From Achromobacter aegrifaciens (GTDB lineage: Bacteria; Pseudomonadota; Gammaproteobacteria; Burkholderiales; Burkholderiaceae_B): a stretch of 64,000 bases of DNA. The notes under the pieces were generated by a model. The model had not been told where the DNA came from. It did not search any database and saw only the letters and a program-made list of their open reading frames with translations. The DNA lies in NCBI RefSeq assembly GCF_902859735.1, contig NZ_CADIJY010000006.1, positions 62,001-126,000 on the forward strand, in the 5' to 3' direction. Of this stretch, positions 8,413 through 18,959 are shown piece by piece (within the stretch, counting starts at the first letter, position 1; the number at the start of each line of letters is the position of its first letter). The position numbers were made by a program, and so were the translations under genes.

Positions 8413-8943
8413 TTAATGTCCTACGCGCAAGGCCACCAGGAAGCGCGACACCATGTTGTACGCGCCCACGGTCGCCGCCAGTTCCACCAACTGCGTGTCA
8501 TCGTAGCGCGCGCGCAGCGGCGCGAACACGGCGTCCGGCACCTCGATGTCGCGCGTCATGGCGTCCGTCAGCGCCAGCACTTCGGCCTCGCCGGCTTCCA
8601 GGCCTTGCAGTTCCGACGGCGCCGGACCGCCGCGCAACGCGTCCACCAGCGCCTGCGGCATGCCGGCAGCCAGCGCGTGCGGCACATGCGCCTCGAACTC
8701 ATACGGTGCGTTGTTCAAGGTCGCCACGCGCAGGATGATCAGCTCGCGCAGACGCGGCGGCACCGCCGTGTTCAGGCGGATCGCGGTCAGCATGGCTTCC
8801 CAGCCCTGGACCACGGCCGGACTGTTCAACAGCACCTGGTACAGCGGCGAGATGCGCCCCCGCGCAGCCGATATCCGCGCCTCGATCGCGGCCAGTTCCG
8901 GGCGGCTGCCCGGCGTCACCAGCCCTACTCTGCATGCGTTCAT
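8413..8943 (-). CDS. Carboxymuconolactone decarboxylase family protein
   Basis: This is a 176-residue protein of the CMD/AhpD-like alpha-helical family. The core is visible as 'LLNSPAVVQGWEAMLTAI', 'LRELIILRVATLNNAPYEFEAHVPHALAAGM' and 'FLVALRVGH'. The usual CxxC of AhpD peroxidase-type members is absent ('NAPYEFEAH'), which favours a lactone-decarboxylase-like or hydrolase-associated role over redox. The start at 8943 has CCGGAGTG upstream; an in-frame ATG at 8988 lies inside the preceding gene. Only three bases separate it from the Bug gene stop, so the two are tightly coupled. It is part of an unassigned catabolic operon. Confidence 0.9.
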   Translation of the reverse strand: MNACRVGLVTPGSRPELAAIEARISAARGRISPLYQVLLNSPAVVQGWEAMLTAIRLNTAVPPRLRELIILRVATLNNAPYEFEAHVPHALAAGMPQALVDALRGGPAPSELQGLEAGEAEVLALTDAMTRDIEVPDAVFAPLRARYDDTQLVELAATVGAYNMVSRFLVALRVGH

Positions 8944-8945
8944 CT

Positions 8946-9899
8946 TCACTCCGGACGGATGTTCTTGCGCTGGATCAGCGAGGTCCACTTTTCGCGGTCG
9001 GACGCGATCAGGGCAGCCAGTTCCTGCGGGCTGCCGGGCGCGGCCTGGGCGCCGAACTTCTCCAGGCGGGCGCGCACGCTCTCCGTGTTCAGCGCGGCGC
9101 GCACGGCCTGGTTGAGCTTGTCGATCGTGGCCGGCGGCGTGGCGGCCGGCGCGACGATGCCGTACCAGTTGTTGGACTCCACGCCGGCGATGCCCTGCTC
9201 GGCCAGGGTCTTGACCTCGGGCAGCAGCGGATGGCGGGTCGGCGCGGCGATGCCCAGGGGCTTCAACTTGCCGCCCTGGATATGGCCGATCAGGCCCGGC
9301 ACGTCGCCGAAGAAGCCGGACACCTGGTTGCCCATCACGTCATTGATGACCGGCGCCGCGCCCTTGTATGGCACGTGCATCACGTTCGCCTTGCTGGAAT
9401 CGGCGAACATTTCCAGGGTCAGGTGGGGAATGCTGCCGATGCCCGACGAGCCGATCGCGACCGATTGCGAGGCGGCCTGCGACTTCTTGACGAAGTCCGC
9501 CGCGTCGACCGCCGGATTGGACGGATTGACCACGAACACCGTGGCGTTGTTGACCACCTTGGACACCGGCGCGAAATCGCGCACGGGGTCATACGGCAGG
9601 TCCTTGTACAGCGCCGGGCTGATCGCGACCGCGCCCACGCTGGTCAGGAATAGCACCGAGCCGTCGGCGGGCGCCTTGGCCACGTAGGCCGCGGCGATGT
9701 TGCCGTTGGCGCCGGCCTTGTTCTCCACGATGACCTGCTGCTTGAGCTCCTTGCCCAATTGCTCGGCCAGCACCCGGCCGACCAGATCCACCGGCCCGCC
9801 AGGCGGGAAGGCAATGATGAGGCGCACCGGCCCATCGGCATGGGCGGATCCCAGGGCGGCCAGGCTCAGCAGGCCGGCGGACAGTATTTTCTTGAACAT
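8946..9899 (-). CDS. Bug family (TctC-like) tripartite tricarboxylate solute-binding protein
   Basis: This is a 317-residue periplasmic binding protein of the Bug family. A signal peptide spans residues 1-22 (MFKKILSAGLL..., ending SAHA). The mature start 'PVRLIIAFPPGGPVDLVGRVLAEQL' is the Bug ligand-site hallmark, followed by 'VIVENKAGANGNIAA' and 'VPYKGAAPVINDVMGNQV'. Bug proteins bind carboxylated compounds. No TctA/TctB membrane genes accompany it, which is common in Bordetella and Achromobacter. It is the second gene of the operon, behind an amidohydrolase, and probably delivers or senses that enzyme's substrate. The start is fixed by the signal peptide and AGGAGAC upstream. Confidence 0.95.
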   Translation of the reverse strand: MFKKILSAGLLSLAALGSAHADGPVRLIIAFPPGGPVDLVGRVLAEQLGKELKQQVIVENKAGANGNIAAAYVAKAPADGSVLFLTSVGAVAISPALYKDLPYDPVRDFAPVSKVVNNATVFVVNPSNPAVDAADFVKKSQAASQSVAIGSSGIGSIPHLTLEMFADSSKANVMHVPYKGAAPVINDVMGNQVSGFFGDVPGLIGHIQGGKLKPLGIAAPTRHPLLPEVKTLAEQGIAGVESNNWYGIVAPAATPPATIDKLNQAVRAALNTESVRARLEKFGAQAAPGSPQELAALIASDREKWTSLIQRKNIRPE

Positions 9900-9969
9900 G
9901 GTGTCTCCTGATTGAATGGAATTTTCTTGTCGTTCGCGCGCCGCCTGATGGCGGTGGCGTTTGCCGCGC

Positions 9970-10836
9970 CTACTCGAATCCGTACAGCCGCGCCGGGTTG
10001 TCCACCAGGATGCGCTGGCGCAAGGCCGCATCGGGACAAGCTTCAAAAAACAGGTCGACCAGCTCGCCGTCGTCGGGCATATCGCCCGACACGTTCGGAT
10101 GCGGCCAGTCCGTGCCCCACAGGCAGCGGTCGGGCAACGCCTCGGCCAGCGCGCGCACAAAGGGCAGGCCCTCCGCGAACGGCCGCTTGCCCGATGCGAT
10201 GCGGTCGATGCCCGACACCTTGACCCAGGCCTGCGGCACCTGCGCCAACCCCAGCAGCGCCTGCATCGCAGGCGACGCCAAGCCATCGCCCGCCTTCAAC
10301 CGCCCCATGTGGTCGACCACGAAGGGCAGCGGCAGCGCGGCCAGGCGCGGCAGCAGCCCCGGCAGCATCGCGCCGTCCAGGTGCAGGCACAGATGCCAGC
10401 CCAACGGCGCGATCAGCGCCACGACCCGGTCGAAGACCGCCGGATCCGGCGCGCCGCCCAAATGCGGCACGAAGTTGAAACGGGCCGCGCGCACGCCGCC
10501 CTCATGCAATTGCCTGACGCCGGCCTCGGTCGCATCCGCTCCCAGCAGCGCCACGCCGCGATAGCGGCCGCCGCTTTGGGCCAGCGCGTCCAGCAAGGCG
10601 CGGTGGTCCGAGCCATGGCAGTTGGCCTGCACCACCACCGCGCGCTCCACACCCAGGCGACTGTGCAGCGCCGCCATGGCCTGGTAAGGCGCATCCGGCG
10701 GCGTGTACGAGCGCCCCTCGGCGTACGGAAACACGTCGGCCGGCCCGAACACGTGGCAATGCGCATCGCAGGCGCCCGGCGGCAAGGCGTGGCGGGGACG
10801 GGAGGGCGCGGCTAGCGGAGGACGGCAATCGGGCAC
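9970..10836 (-). CDS. Amidohydrolase family 2 protein (dicarboxylate lactone hydrolase-like)
   Basis: This is a 288-residue TIM-barrel metal hydrolase of the amidohydrolase-2 group, resembling 2-pyrone-4,6-dicarboxylate lactonase and related enzymes. Metal-site signs are 'CDAHCHVFGP' (D24, H26, H28), 'HLDG', 'VVDHMGR' and 'GTDWPHPN' near residue 245. Substrates in this group are lactones or cyclic carboxylates from aromatic degradation. It is the first gene of a four-gene leftward operon and is divergent from a LysR regulator with a clear operator between them. The specific substrate is not evident. Confidence 0.88.
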   Translation of the reverse strand: MPDCRPPLAAPSRPRHALPPGACDAHCHVFGPADVFPYAEGRSYTPPDAPYQAMAALHSRLGVERAVVVQANCHGSDHRALLDALAQSGGRYRGVALLGADATEAGVRQLHEGGVRAARFNFVPHLGGAPDPAVFDRVVALIAPLGWHLCLHLDGAMLPGLLPRLAALPLPFVVDHMGRLKAGDGLASPAMQALLGLAQVPQAWVKVSGIDRIASGKRPFAEGLPFVRALAEALPDRCLWGTDWPHPNVSGDMPDDGELVDLFFEACPDAALRQRILVDNPARLYGFE

Positions 10837-10893
10837 GGGCGGGTTCCTGCGTTGAAAACGCCATGGTCCCGGATTGCCCGCCGCCCAACAATG

Positions 10894-10917
10894 CTATATC
10901 TTTGATTTCAGATATAG
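10894..10917. promoter_or_regulatory. LysR-type operator between divergent genes
   Basis: CTATATC (10894-10900) and GATATAG (10911-10917) form a perfect 7-base inverted repeat with a 10-base spacer. The repeat contains a T-N11-A arrangement typical of LysR binding sites. It lies 17 bases upstream of the LysR gene start and 58 bases from the amidohydrolase start, where such a regulator would bind. Confidence 0.7.
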
Positions 10918-10933
10918 ATTTTCCAAATATCCG

Positions 10934-13283
<2,350 letters not shown>

Positions 13284-13305
13284 TTCTTCAACGCCAAAAA
13301 CCAGA

Positions 13306-13335
13306 AAGCCCTTCGGCACGCCGAAGGGCTTTTTG
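13306..13335 (+). terminator. argG rho-independent terminator
   Basis: AAGCCCTTCGG (13306-13316) and CCGAAGGGCTT (13321-13331) pair around a CACG loop, followed by TTTTGTTT. It lies 22 bases after the argG stop. Confidence 0.93.
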
Positions 13336-13349
13336 TTTGGCGAAGAGCG

Positions 13350-13391
13350 ATCGGGCGCCAACCTCGATGAATCGGGCGCCAACCTCGATGA
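13350..13391. repeat. Two perfect 21-base tandem repeats
   Basis: The 21-base unit ATCGGGCGCCAACCTCGATG+A occurs at 13350-13370 and again at 13371-13391 without mismatch. It lies after the argG terminator in non-coding DNA. A recent slippage or a protein-binding array is possible; the copy number may vary between strains. Confidence 0.9.
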
Positions 13392-13460
13392 GAGCGAGCC
13401 CACTAAAGACAGTCACGACCAGCGCGCAGCGTCATCACCTACCGCAAGACACCGCGTAAG

Positions 13461-13493
13461 CCCCCAAAGGCCGCCTGCGCGGCCGGCCGGGGG
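13461..13493. repeat. REP-like GC-rich dyad
   Basis: A CCCCC (13461-13465) ... GGGGG (13489-13493) frame encloses GGCCGC (13469-13474) and GCGGCC (13479-13484) around a CTGC loop. GC-rich dyads of this general kind recur between genes in Burkholderiales; a similar one is at 53359-53400. The rest of the 13392-13636 gap shows no gene. Confidence 0.6.
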
Positions 13494-13636
13494 CGAGCCC
13501 CGCAAGATCGTCCACCACACCCCACCCTAGGCGAGAACGCCAAGCACACCGCCCTCCCCAGCAACGGGACACATTCAGCCGACGCCGCCCCAGGCGCCAA
13601 CAGAATGCAAATCACCACCAAGGAGCAAGCAAGAGC

Positions 13637-15565
13637 CTAAAGCTCCACCTGCATCCCCATCTCCACCACCCGATTAGCCGGAATCTTGAAGAACTTGGTA
13701 CTCCGAGTAGAGTTCCGCGCCATGAACGAAAACACCGCCCGCCGCCAGCGCCACAGCGCCGGCTTCTTCGCCGCCACCACCGTCTGCCGCGACAGGAAGT
13801 AGGAAGTCCGCATCGGCTCCAGATCGATCTCCGGATACGCCTCGGCCACCAGCCGCAGCGCCTCCGGCACATCCGGATCTTCCTTGAAGCCGTAGTTGAT
13901 CGTCGCCTGCCAACTGGACGCCGACAGCTTGGTCACGGAGAAGCGCTCCTCGGGCGAAACATAGGGCACGTCCGCCACCAGAATGGTCAGGAACAGCACA
14001 TGGTCATGCAGCACCTTGTTGTGCTTCAGGTTGTGCAGCAGCGCCGGCGGCACATTGCCCGAGTTCATCGTCATGAAGATGGCCGTGCCCGGCACGCGCG
14101 ACGGCGGGTACTCTTCGAGCTGCGCCATGAATTCCTTGAGCGGCTGGCGGTCCCGCTGCTGCATCTCCGACAGCAGCCGGCGGCCGCGGCGCCACGTCAT
14201 CATCAGCGTGAACACCACTATCGCCACCAGCAGCGGCAGCCAGCCGCCCTCGTGGATCTTGAACACGTTGGCCGAGAACAGCAGCACATCGAACAACAGC
14301 AACAGGCCCAGCGCCACCATCCACAGCACACGCTTGATGCCGGTCGAACCGCGCGGCAACACCGCGAAAGCCAGCACCGACGTCGTGAACATCGTCCCCG
14401 TGACCGCGAAGCCATAAGCGGCAGCCAGGTTGTCCGAATTGCGGAACAGCAGGACCAGGATCAGCACCGCGCACAGCAGCAGCGCATTGACCTGCGGCAG
14501 ATAGATCTGGCCCTTCTCGATGGCCGACGTATGCAGGATCTGCATGCGCGGCCAGAAGCCCAGCTGCACCGCCTGGCGCGTGACCGAATAAGCGCCCGAA
14601 ATCACCGCCTGCGACGCCACGATGGTCGCAATGGTGGCCAACGCCACCAGCGGGGCCAGCCCCCACTCCGGCGCCATCATGAAGAACGGATTGCGGATCG
14701 CGGTCGGATCGCGCAACAACAGCGCGCCCTGGCCGAAATAGCACAGCGTCAGGGCCGGCAGCACCATGCTGAACCAGGCGCGGCGGATCGCCGGACGGCC
14801 GAAGTGGCCCATGTCGGCATACAGCGCCTCGGCGCCGGTCAAGGCCAGCACCACCGCCCCCAGCAGCACGAAACTGATCCACGGAAACTCGACGATGAAA
14901 CGCAAACCCCACATCGGATTCAAGGCCCGCAGCACTTCCGGCGTCTGCCAGATCTGCCAGCCGCCCAGCGCCGCCAGCGTGCCGAACCACAACAGCATCA
15001 CCGGACCGAACAGCTTGCCCATGGCGCCCGTGCCGTGCGACTGGATCGCGAACAGCGCAATCAGCACCACCAGCGACAGCGGCACGACCCAGGCATCCAG
15101 CTGATGCGACACGATGCCTATCCCTTCGAGCGCCGACAGCACTGAAATGGCTGGCGTGATCATGCTGTCGCCGTAGAACAGCGCCGCGCCGAAAATTCCC
15201 AGCACGATCAGCACCCAGCGCAGCTTGCCTTCACGCCCGCGCACCGCCAGTTCCAGCAAGGCCAGCGTGCCGCCCTCGCCGCGGTTGTCGGCGCGCAGCA
15301 CCAGCGTCACGTACTTGAACGACACCACCACCATCAGCATCCAGAACAGGATGGACAGCACGCCCAGCAGGTGGGCAGGCTCCAGGTCGGTGTGCACGCT
15401 CAGTCCCGTCAGACAGGCACGCAGCGTATACAAGGGACTAGTGCCGATATCGCCGTACACCACGCCCAGCGCCCCCATGATGAGGGCGGCCCGCGACGAT
15501 GGCGCGTGCCCGCCGAGTGTTTGCCCGTTGGACGACGAAGGAACGCTGGCCGAACCTTGGCTCAT
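13637..15565 (-). CDS. kup: Low-affinity potassium transport protein Kup
   Basis: This is a 642-residue inner-membrane K+ uptake protein (KUP/HAK/KT family). About 12 hydrophobic helices fill the first 450 residues, starting with 'LIMGALGVVYGDIGTSPLYTLR', the family's filter-like motif. A soluble C-terminal domain follows. The start chosen, MSQGSASVP at 15565, overlaps the stop of the upstream histidine kinase gene by four bases (ATGA), so translation is probably coupled; no separate ribosome site is clear. It is the third gene of a response regulator-kinase-kup unit, an arrangement suggesting the two-component system responds to K+ or osmotic state. Confidence 0.95.
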   Translation of the reverse strand: MSQGSASVPSSSNGQTLGGHAPSSRAALIMGALGVVYGDIGTSPLYTLRACLTGLSVHTDLEPAHLLGVLSILFWMLMVVVSFKYVTLVLRADNRGEGGTLALLELAVRGREGKLRWVLIVLGIFGAALFYGDSMITPAISVLSALEGIGIVSHQLDAWVVPLSLVVLIALFAIQSHGTGAMGKLFGPVMLLWFGTLAALGGWQIWQTPEVLRALNPMWGLRFIVEFPWISFVLLGAVVLALTGAEALYADMGHFGRPAIRRAWFSMVLPALTLCYFGQGALLLRDPTAIRNPFFMMAPEWGLAPLVALATIATIVASQAVISGAYSVTRQAVQLGFWPRMQILHTSAIEKGQIYLPQVNALLLCAVLILVLLFRNSDNLAAAYGFAVTGTMFTTSVLAFAVLPRGSTGIKRVLWMVALGLLLLFDVLLFSANVFKIHEGGWLPLLVAIVVFTLMMTWRRGRRLLSEMQQRDRQPLKEFMAQLEEYPPSRVPGTAIFMTMNSGNVPPALLHNLKHNKVLHDHVLFLTILVADVPYVSPEERFSVTKLSASSWQATINYGFKEDPDVPEALRLVAEAYPEIDLEPMRTSYFLSRQTVVAAKKPALWRWRRAVFSFMARNSTRSTKFFKIPANRVVEMGMQVEL

Positions 15566-16677
15566 GATGTAGGTTCTTGACGAGTAAGTTGGGCGCCCTT
15601 GCGGGGGCCGGGAAACACGACGGACAGCCGTGTTCCTGAAAAGTCCGGACGGCTGGTGAGTTTCCACCAGGCGCCATGCGCGTGCGCGATTTCCCGCACG
15701 ATGGCAAGTCCCAGGCCCGACCCGCCCGCGGTCGCGGTGGGAGAACGGTAGAAGGCCTCGAACACCCGTTCGCGCTCATCGGGAGAAATGCCCGGCCCAT
15801 CGTCCTCCACGGTCAGCGAAGGCGGATTGGCGCCGACGATCAGCGTGATGCGGCCGGTCTTGTTGCCATAGCGCAGCGCGTTGTCGATGAGATTGCCCAG
15901 CAGTTCGGCCAGCAGCAAGGGATCGGCGTCGATCCAGATGGGCGCGTCCGGCGCGACCAGATCCAGCTCGTAGTGCGCCTCGCGCACCCGCGGAAACCAT
16001 TCCGCGCCGTTCGCCCGCACCCATTCGCAAAGGTCGATGCGCACGAAGCTGTCCTGCGGACGGGCGTTAGGATCGGCGCGCGCCAGAACCAGCAACTGCT
16101 GCCCCAGGCGGATCATGCGGTCGCTCACCGCCTTGATGCGTTCGGCCCGCGCGCGCACGTCGTCGGGCAAGGGGCGCGCCAGCATCAATTCCGACTCCAG
16201 GCGCAACCCCGACAAAGGCGTGCGCAGCTGGTGCGCCGCATGGCCGATGAAGCGGCGCTGCGCCGCCAGCGAGGCATCCAGGCGCAGCAGCAGATCATTG
16301 GTGTGCGTGACCAGTGGCTCGATTTCGACCGGCACGCCGGCCACTTCCAGCGGCTGCATGTCGTCGATGGAGCGTTGCCGGATTTCTTCGGACAGGTGGT
16401 TGACCGACCGCAGCCCCGAACGCACGCCCTGCATCACCACCCAGGTGAACAGCGCGATCAACGCGACCTGCCCCACCACCATCAGCCAGAAGAAATCTTC
16501 CAGCATCCAGAGCGACATGTCGATCTTGTGCGTGATGACCCAGGTGGCCGCCAAGTCCAACAGGACCAGCAGGAGGATCGGCGGCATCAGGCGGATGACC
16601 AGATGCCGCGCCAGCGAACGGGAGGGAAGCAAGGGGCGGGAAACCGGAGTAGCGGTAGGAGTGCGTTCCTGCATCAT
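15562..16677 (-). CDS. Two-component sensor histidine kinase
   Basis: This is a 371-residue membrane kinase. Two hydrophobic helices lie at about 28-48 and 62-82 with only a very short segment between them, so there is almost no periplasmic sensor domain. A HAMP-like linker is followed by the dimerisation/H box 'FIGHAAHQLRTPLSGLRLE', with the phosphorylated His at residue 149. The ATPase domain has N box 'LLGNLIDNALRYG', G1 'VEDDGPGIS' and G2 'GGSGLGLAIV'. The minimal sensor suggests a signal in or at the membrane. It lies 66 bases behind its response regulator and overlaps kup by four bases. Confidence 0.94.
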   Translation of the reverse strand: MMQERTPTATPVSRPLLPSRSLARHLVIRLMPPILLLVLLDLAATWVITHKIDMSLWMLEDFFWLMVVGQVALIALFTWVVMQGVRSGLRSVNHLSEEIRQRSIDDMQPLEVAGVPVEIEPLVTHTNDLLLRLDASLAAQRRFIGHAAHQLRTPLSGLRLESELMLARPLPDDVRARAERIKAVSDRMIRLGQQLLVLARADPNARPQDSFVRIDLCEWVRANGAEWFPRVREAHYELDLVAPDAPIWIDADPLLLAELLGNLIDNALRYGNKTGRITLIVGANPPSLTVEDDGPGISPDERERVFEAFYRSPTATAGGSGLGLAIVREIAHAHGAWWKLTSRPDFSGTRLSVVFPGPRKGAQLTRQEPTS

Positions 16678-16743
16678 GACGCAATGCCCTCGCCTAGGCG
16701 TATGGATGCGCGCGGCCGGTGCGACGCGGCCGCAGCCGGCCCG

Positions 16744-17415
16744 TCAGGCCGTTTCCACATCCAGCATGTAGCCAAAGCCGCGCACCGTTTGAATGCTGGC
16801 ACCAGTGCCTTCCAGGCGCTTGCGCAGGCGGTACACGTAGACTTCGACGGCGTTTTCGCTGAAATCGGCATCCCAGGCCGACAGCGAGTTCACGATCTGG
16901 CGCTTGGTCACGACGCGACCGACACGGGCCATCAGCATTTCCAGCACGGAAAGCTCGCGCACCGACAGCGACAGGCGCTGGCCATTGGCGCGGACTTCGC
17001 GGCCAACGGTGTCGAACACCAGCGGGCCGACTTCAATCAGGGGCTGCGCCTGGCCGGCGCGGCGCCGGCCGAAGGCGCGCACGCGCGCCGCCAGTTCGGG
17101 CAGTTCGAAAGGTTTGGTGACGTAGTCGTCCGCCCCGGCGTCCAGGCCGGCGACGCGGTCCTCGATGCCATCGCGGGCGGTGAGGATCAACACGGGAACC
17201 TGGTTGCCGTCCTGGCGCAATTGCCGCAGCACGTCCAGCCCGCTCATGCCCGGAAGGTTGAGGTCGAGCAGCATGAGGTCGTAAGGCTGACCCGCCAAGG
17301 CGCCCAGAACCCGGTCGCCCTCGGTCAGCCAGTCGACCGCATAGCCTTGGTCGGCCAGAAATTCCTGGAGCGCGTGGCCCAGGGTGGTGTCGTCTTCGAT
17401 TACCAGAACTCGCAT
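16744..17415 (-). CDS. OmpR-family response regulator
   Basis: This is a 223-residue two-component regulator. The receiver domain has the acidic pair 'IEDD' (7-9), phospho-acceptor D51 in 'LLDLNLPG', T79 in 'LTAR' and K101 in 'VTKPF'. A C-terminal winged helix (about 128-220) carries 'SVRELSVLEMLMARVGRVVTKRQI' and 'VEVYVYRLRKRLEG', close to QseB/PmrA/TctD types. It is the first gene of the regulator-kinase-kup unit and probably controls it. The DNA target is not known. Confidence 0.95.
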   Translation of the reverse strand: MRVLVIEDDTTLGHALQEFLADQGYAVDWLTEGDRVLGALAGQPYDLMLLDLNLPGMSGLDVLRQLRQDGNQVPVLILTARDGIEDRVAGLDAGADDYVTKPFELPELAARVRAFGRRRAGQAQPLIEVGPLVFDTVGREVRANGQRLSLSVRELSVLEMLMARVGRVVTKRQIVNSLSAWDADFSENAVEVYVYRLRKRLEGTGASIQTVRGFGYMLDVETA

Positions 17416-17480
17416 GCGGCGATTCTAGCGCGATCCCGGCCGGAACGGGGCGCGAAATGCGCCCCGGGGCCGGGAAGCGT

Positions 17481-17963
17481 TCAAGGTGCGGACGGAGCCG
17501 GGGCGGCCCCGGCCGCAGCGGGCGCTGCGGAGCCGGCGACGCCGCCGGACGGAGGCGTGGTCACGAACCCGATGCGCGTCATGCCCGAACGGCGGGCCGA
17601 AGCCATGACCTTGGCCAGGGTCTCGTAACGCGTGTTCTGGTCCGCGCGGATGCGGATCTCGGGTTGCGGCTTGGTGCCGGCGATCGACTTGAAGCGGTTG
17701 GGCAGGTCATCGATATTGACCGGCTTCTCGTCCCAGAACAGCGCCCCGCTGGCATCGATCGCCAGGTCGACGGTCTTGGGTTCTTCCTCGATCTGCTCGG
17801 CGGCCACCTGGGGCATGTTGATCTTGATCGAATGCGCCAGCAGCGGCGCGGTGATGATGAAGATCACCAGCAGCACCAGCATCACGTCGATCAGGGGCAC
17901 CATATTGATCTCGGAAACCGTATGGCTTCCGGATCCCTTGCCCTCGAAGCTGCCAAAGGCCAT
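17481..17963 (-). CDS. exbD: Biopolymer transport protein ExbD
   Basis: This is a 160-residue inner-membrane component of the TonB energising complex. It has a short cytoplasmic N-terminus, one transmembrane helix at about 22-42 with the essential Asp in 'VPLIDVMLVLLVIFI', and a periplasmic domain to about residue 135. The C-terminus has an unusual Ala/Pro-rich tail of about 25 residues. Its ATG overlaps the exbB stop (TAATG), indicating coupled translation. It is the last gene of tonB-exbB-exbD. Confidence 0.95.
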   Translation of the reverse strand: MAFGSFEGKGSGSHTVSEINMVPLIDVMLVLLVIFIITAPLLAHSIKINMPQVAAEQIEEEPKTVDLAIDASGALFWDEKPVNIDDLPNRFKSIAGTKPQPEIRIRADQNTRYETLAKVMASARRSGMTRIGFVTTPPSGGVAGSAAPAAAGAAPAPSAP

Positions 17964-18958
17964 TATTCGCTCCCGCGTTGAGCCGCAGCGCCGTTGCCGT
18001 TCTGGCGGCGCAGGGCGCGCACCTTGCCGTCGGACAGAGCGACCTGCTGGCCGGTGGTCAGGAACGCGAACAAGTCATGCGCAAAGGCATCCAGGCGCGA
18101 CAGGAACACGCGGTTGTTGCGCACAAAGGTGTTGTAGGCCAGCACCGCGGGAATGGCGACCGCCAGGCCCAGGCCCGTCATGATCAGCGCTTCGCCCACC
18201 GGACCGGCGATGCGGTTGATGGTCACGCCGTCGGACAGGCCGATGCCGACCAGAGCATGGTACACGCCCCACACCGTGCCGAACAGGCCCACGAACGGCG
18301 CCGTCGAACCCACCGAAGCCAGCACGGTCAGGCCGTTTTCCAGCTTCGCGGTTTCTTCGTCGATGACCTTGCGCATGGTGCGCGTGACGAAATCGGAGTT
18401 GCTGCCCGACTCTTCAAGCTTGGTCGCGCCGAACTTGTTGTGATGCGCCTGCGCATGCATGGCGTGACTGGCCAGGTGCGAGAACGGATCGCGCGCGCCA
18501 TGCGTGACGATTTCGTTTTCGACCTGTTCGAGCGAGCTGGCGTTCCAGAACTTGTTCAGGAAGTCCGCGGAGCGCTTGCGCATGCTGACGTTGCTCGCGA
18601 CCTTGACCAGGATCAGGTACCAGGTCACAAGCGACATCAGGATCAGGATGATGAACAGGCCCTTGCCGACGAAGTCGCTTTGCGCGATGAAGTGCATGAA
18701 GCCCATGTCGGGGACCGCGGCGGGGGCCGGCGCGGCAGGCAGCGCCGAGGGCAGCGCGGCGGCGGCGCCGTGCAGCGCGTCGGCCGATTGCTGGACAGCG
18801 CCGGCGGCTTGCTGAGCCGTGGCACCGACCGCCGAGGCGGCTTGTTGAGCTGCGGGCGCGGCCGCAGCCGCGGCAGGCGCAGCGGCGGCGGCAGCCGGCG
18901 CTGCCGGGCTGGTGGTCGCCTGCGCCACCAGGGTGGCGCTATGCAGTGCGTTGGACAT
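17963..18958 (-). CDS. exbB: MotA/TolQ/ExbB proton channel family protein ExbB
   Basis: This is a 331-residue protein that, with ExbD, converts proton-motive force into TonB movement. An Ala/Pro/Gln-rich N-terminal extension of about 85 residues is followed by three transmembrane helices; the first is near 100-125 ('GLFIILILMSLVTWYLILVK') and the others are in 'STAPFVGLFGTVWGVYHAL' and 'EALIMTGLGLAVAIPAVLAYN'. Such extended N-termini mark the ExbB type rather than TolQ. It starts one base after the tonB stop and overlaps exbD. Confidence 0.94.
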   Translation of the reverse strand: MSNALHSATLVAQATTSPAAPAAAAAAPAAAAAAPAAQQAASAVGATAQQAAGAVQQSADALHGAAAALPSALPAAPAPAAVPDMGFMHFIAQSDFVGKGLFIILILMSLVTWYLILVKVASNVSMRKRSADFLNKFWNASSLEQVENEIVTHGARDPFSHLASHAMHAQAHHNKFGATKLEESGSNSDFVTRTMRKVIDEETAKLENGLTVLASVGSTAPFVGLFGTVWGVYHALVGIGLSDGVTINRIAGPVGEALIMTGLGLAVAIPAVLAYNTFVRNNRVFLSRLDAFAHDLFAFLTTGQQVALSDGKVRALRRQNGNGAAAQRGSE

Positions 18959-18959
18959 C

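Noticed and set aside
13350-13391. Possible CRISPR array
   Set aside because: The two 21-base units are directly adjacent with no spacers, and no cas gene is present.
15676-17628. A 650-codon open frame on the plus strand
   Set aside because: It runs antisense across both two-component genes and into exbD. A single protein here would contradict three well-supported genes.
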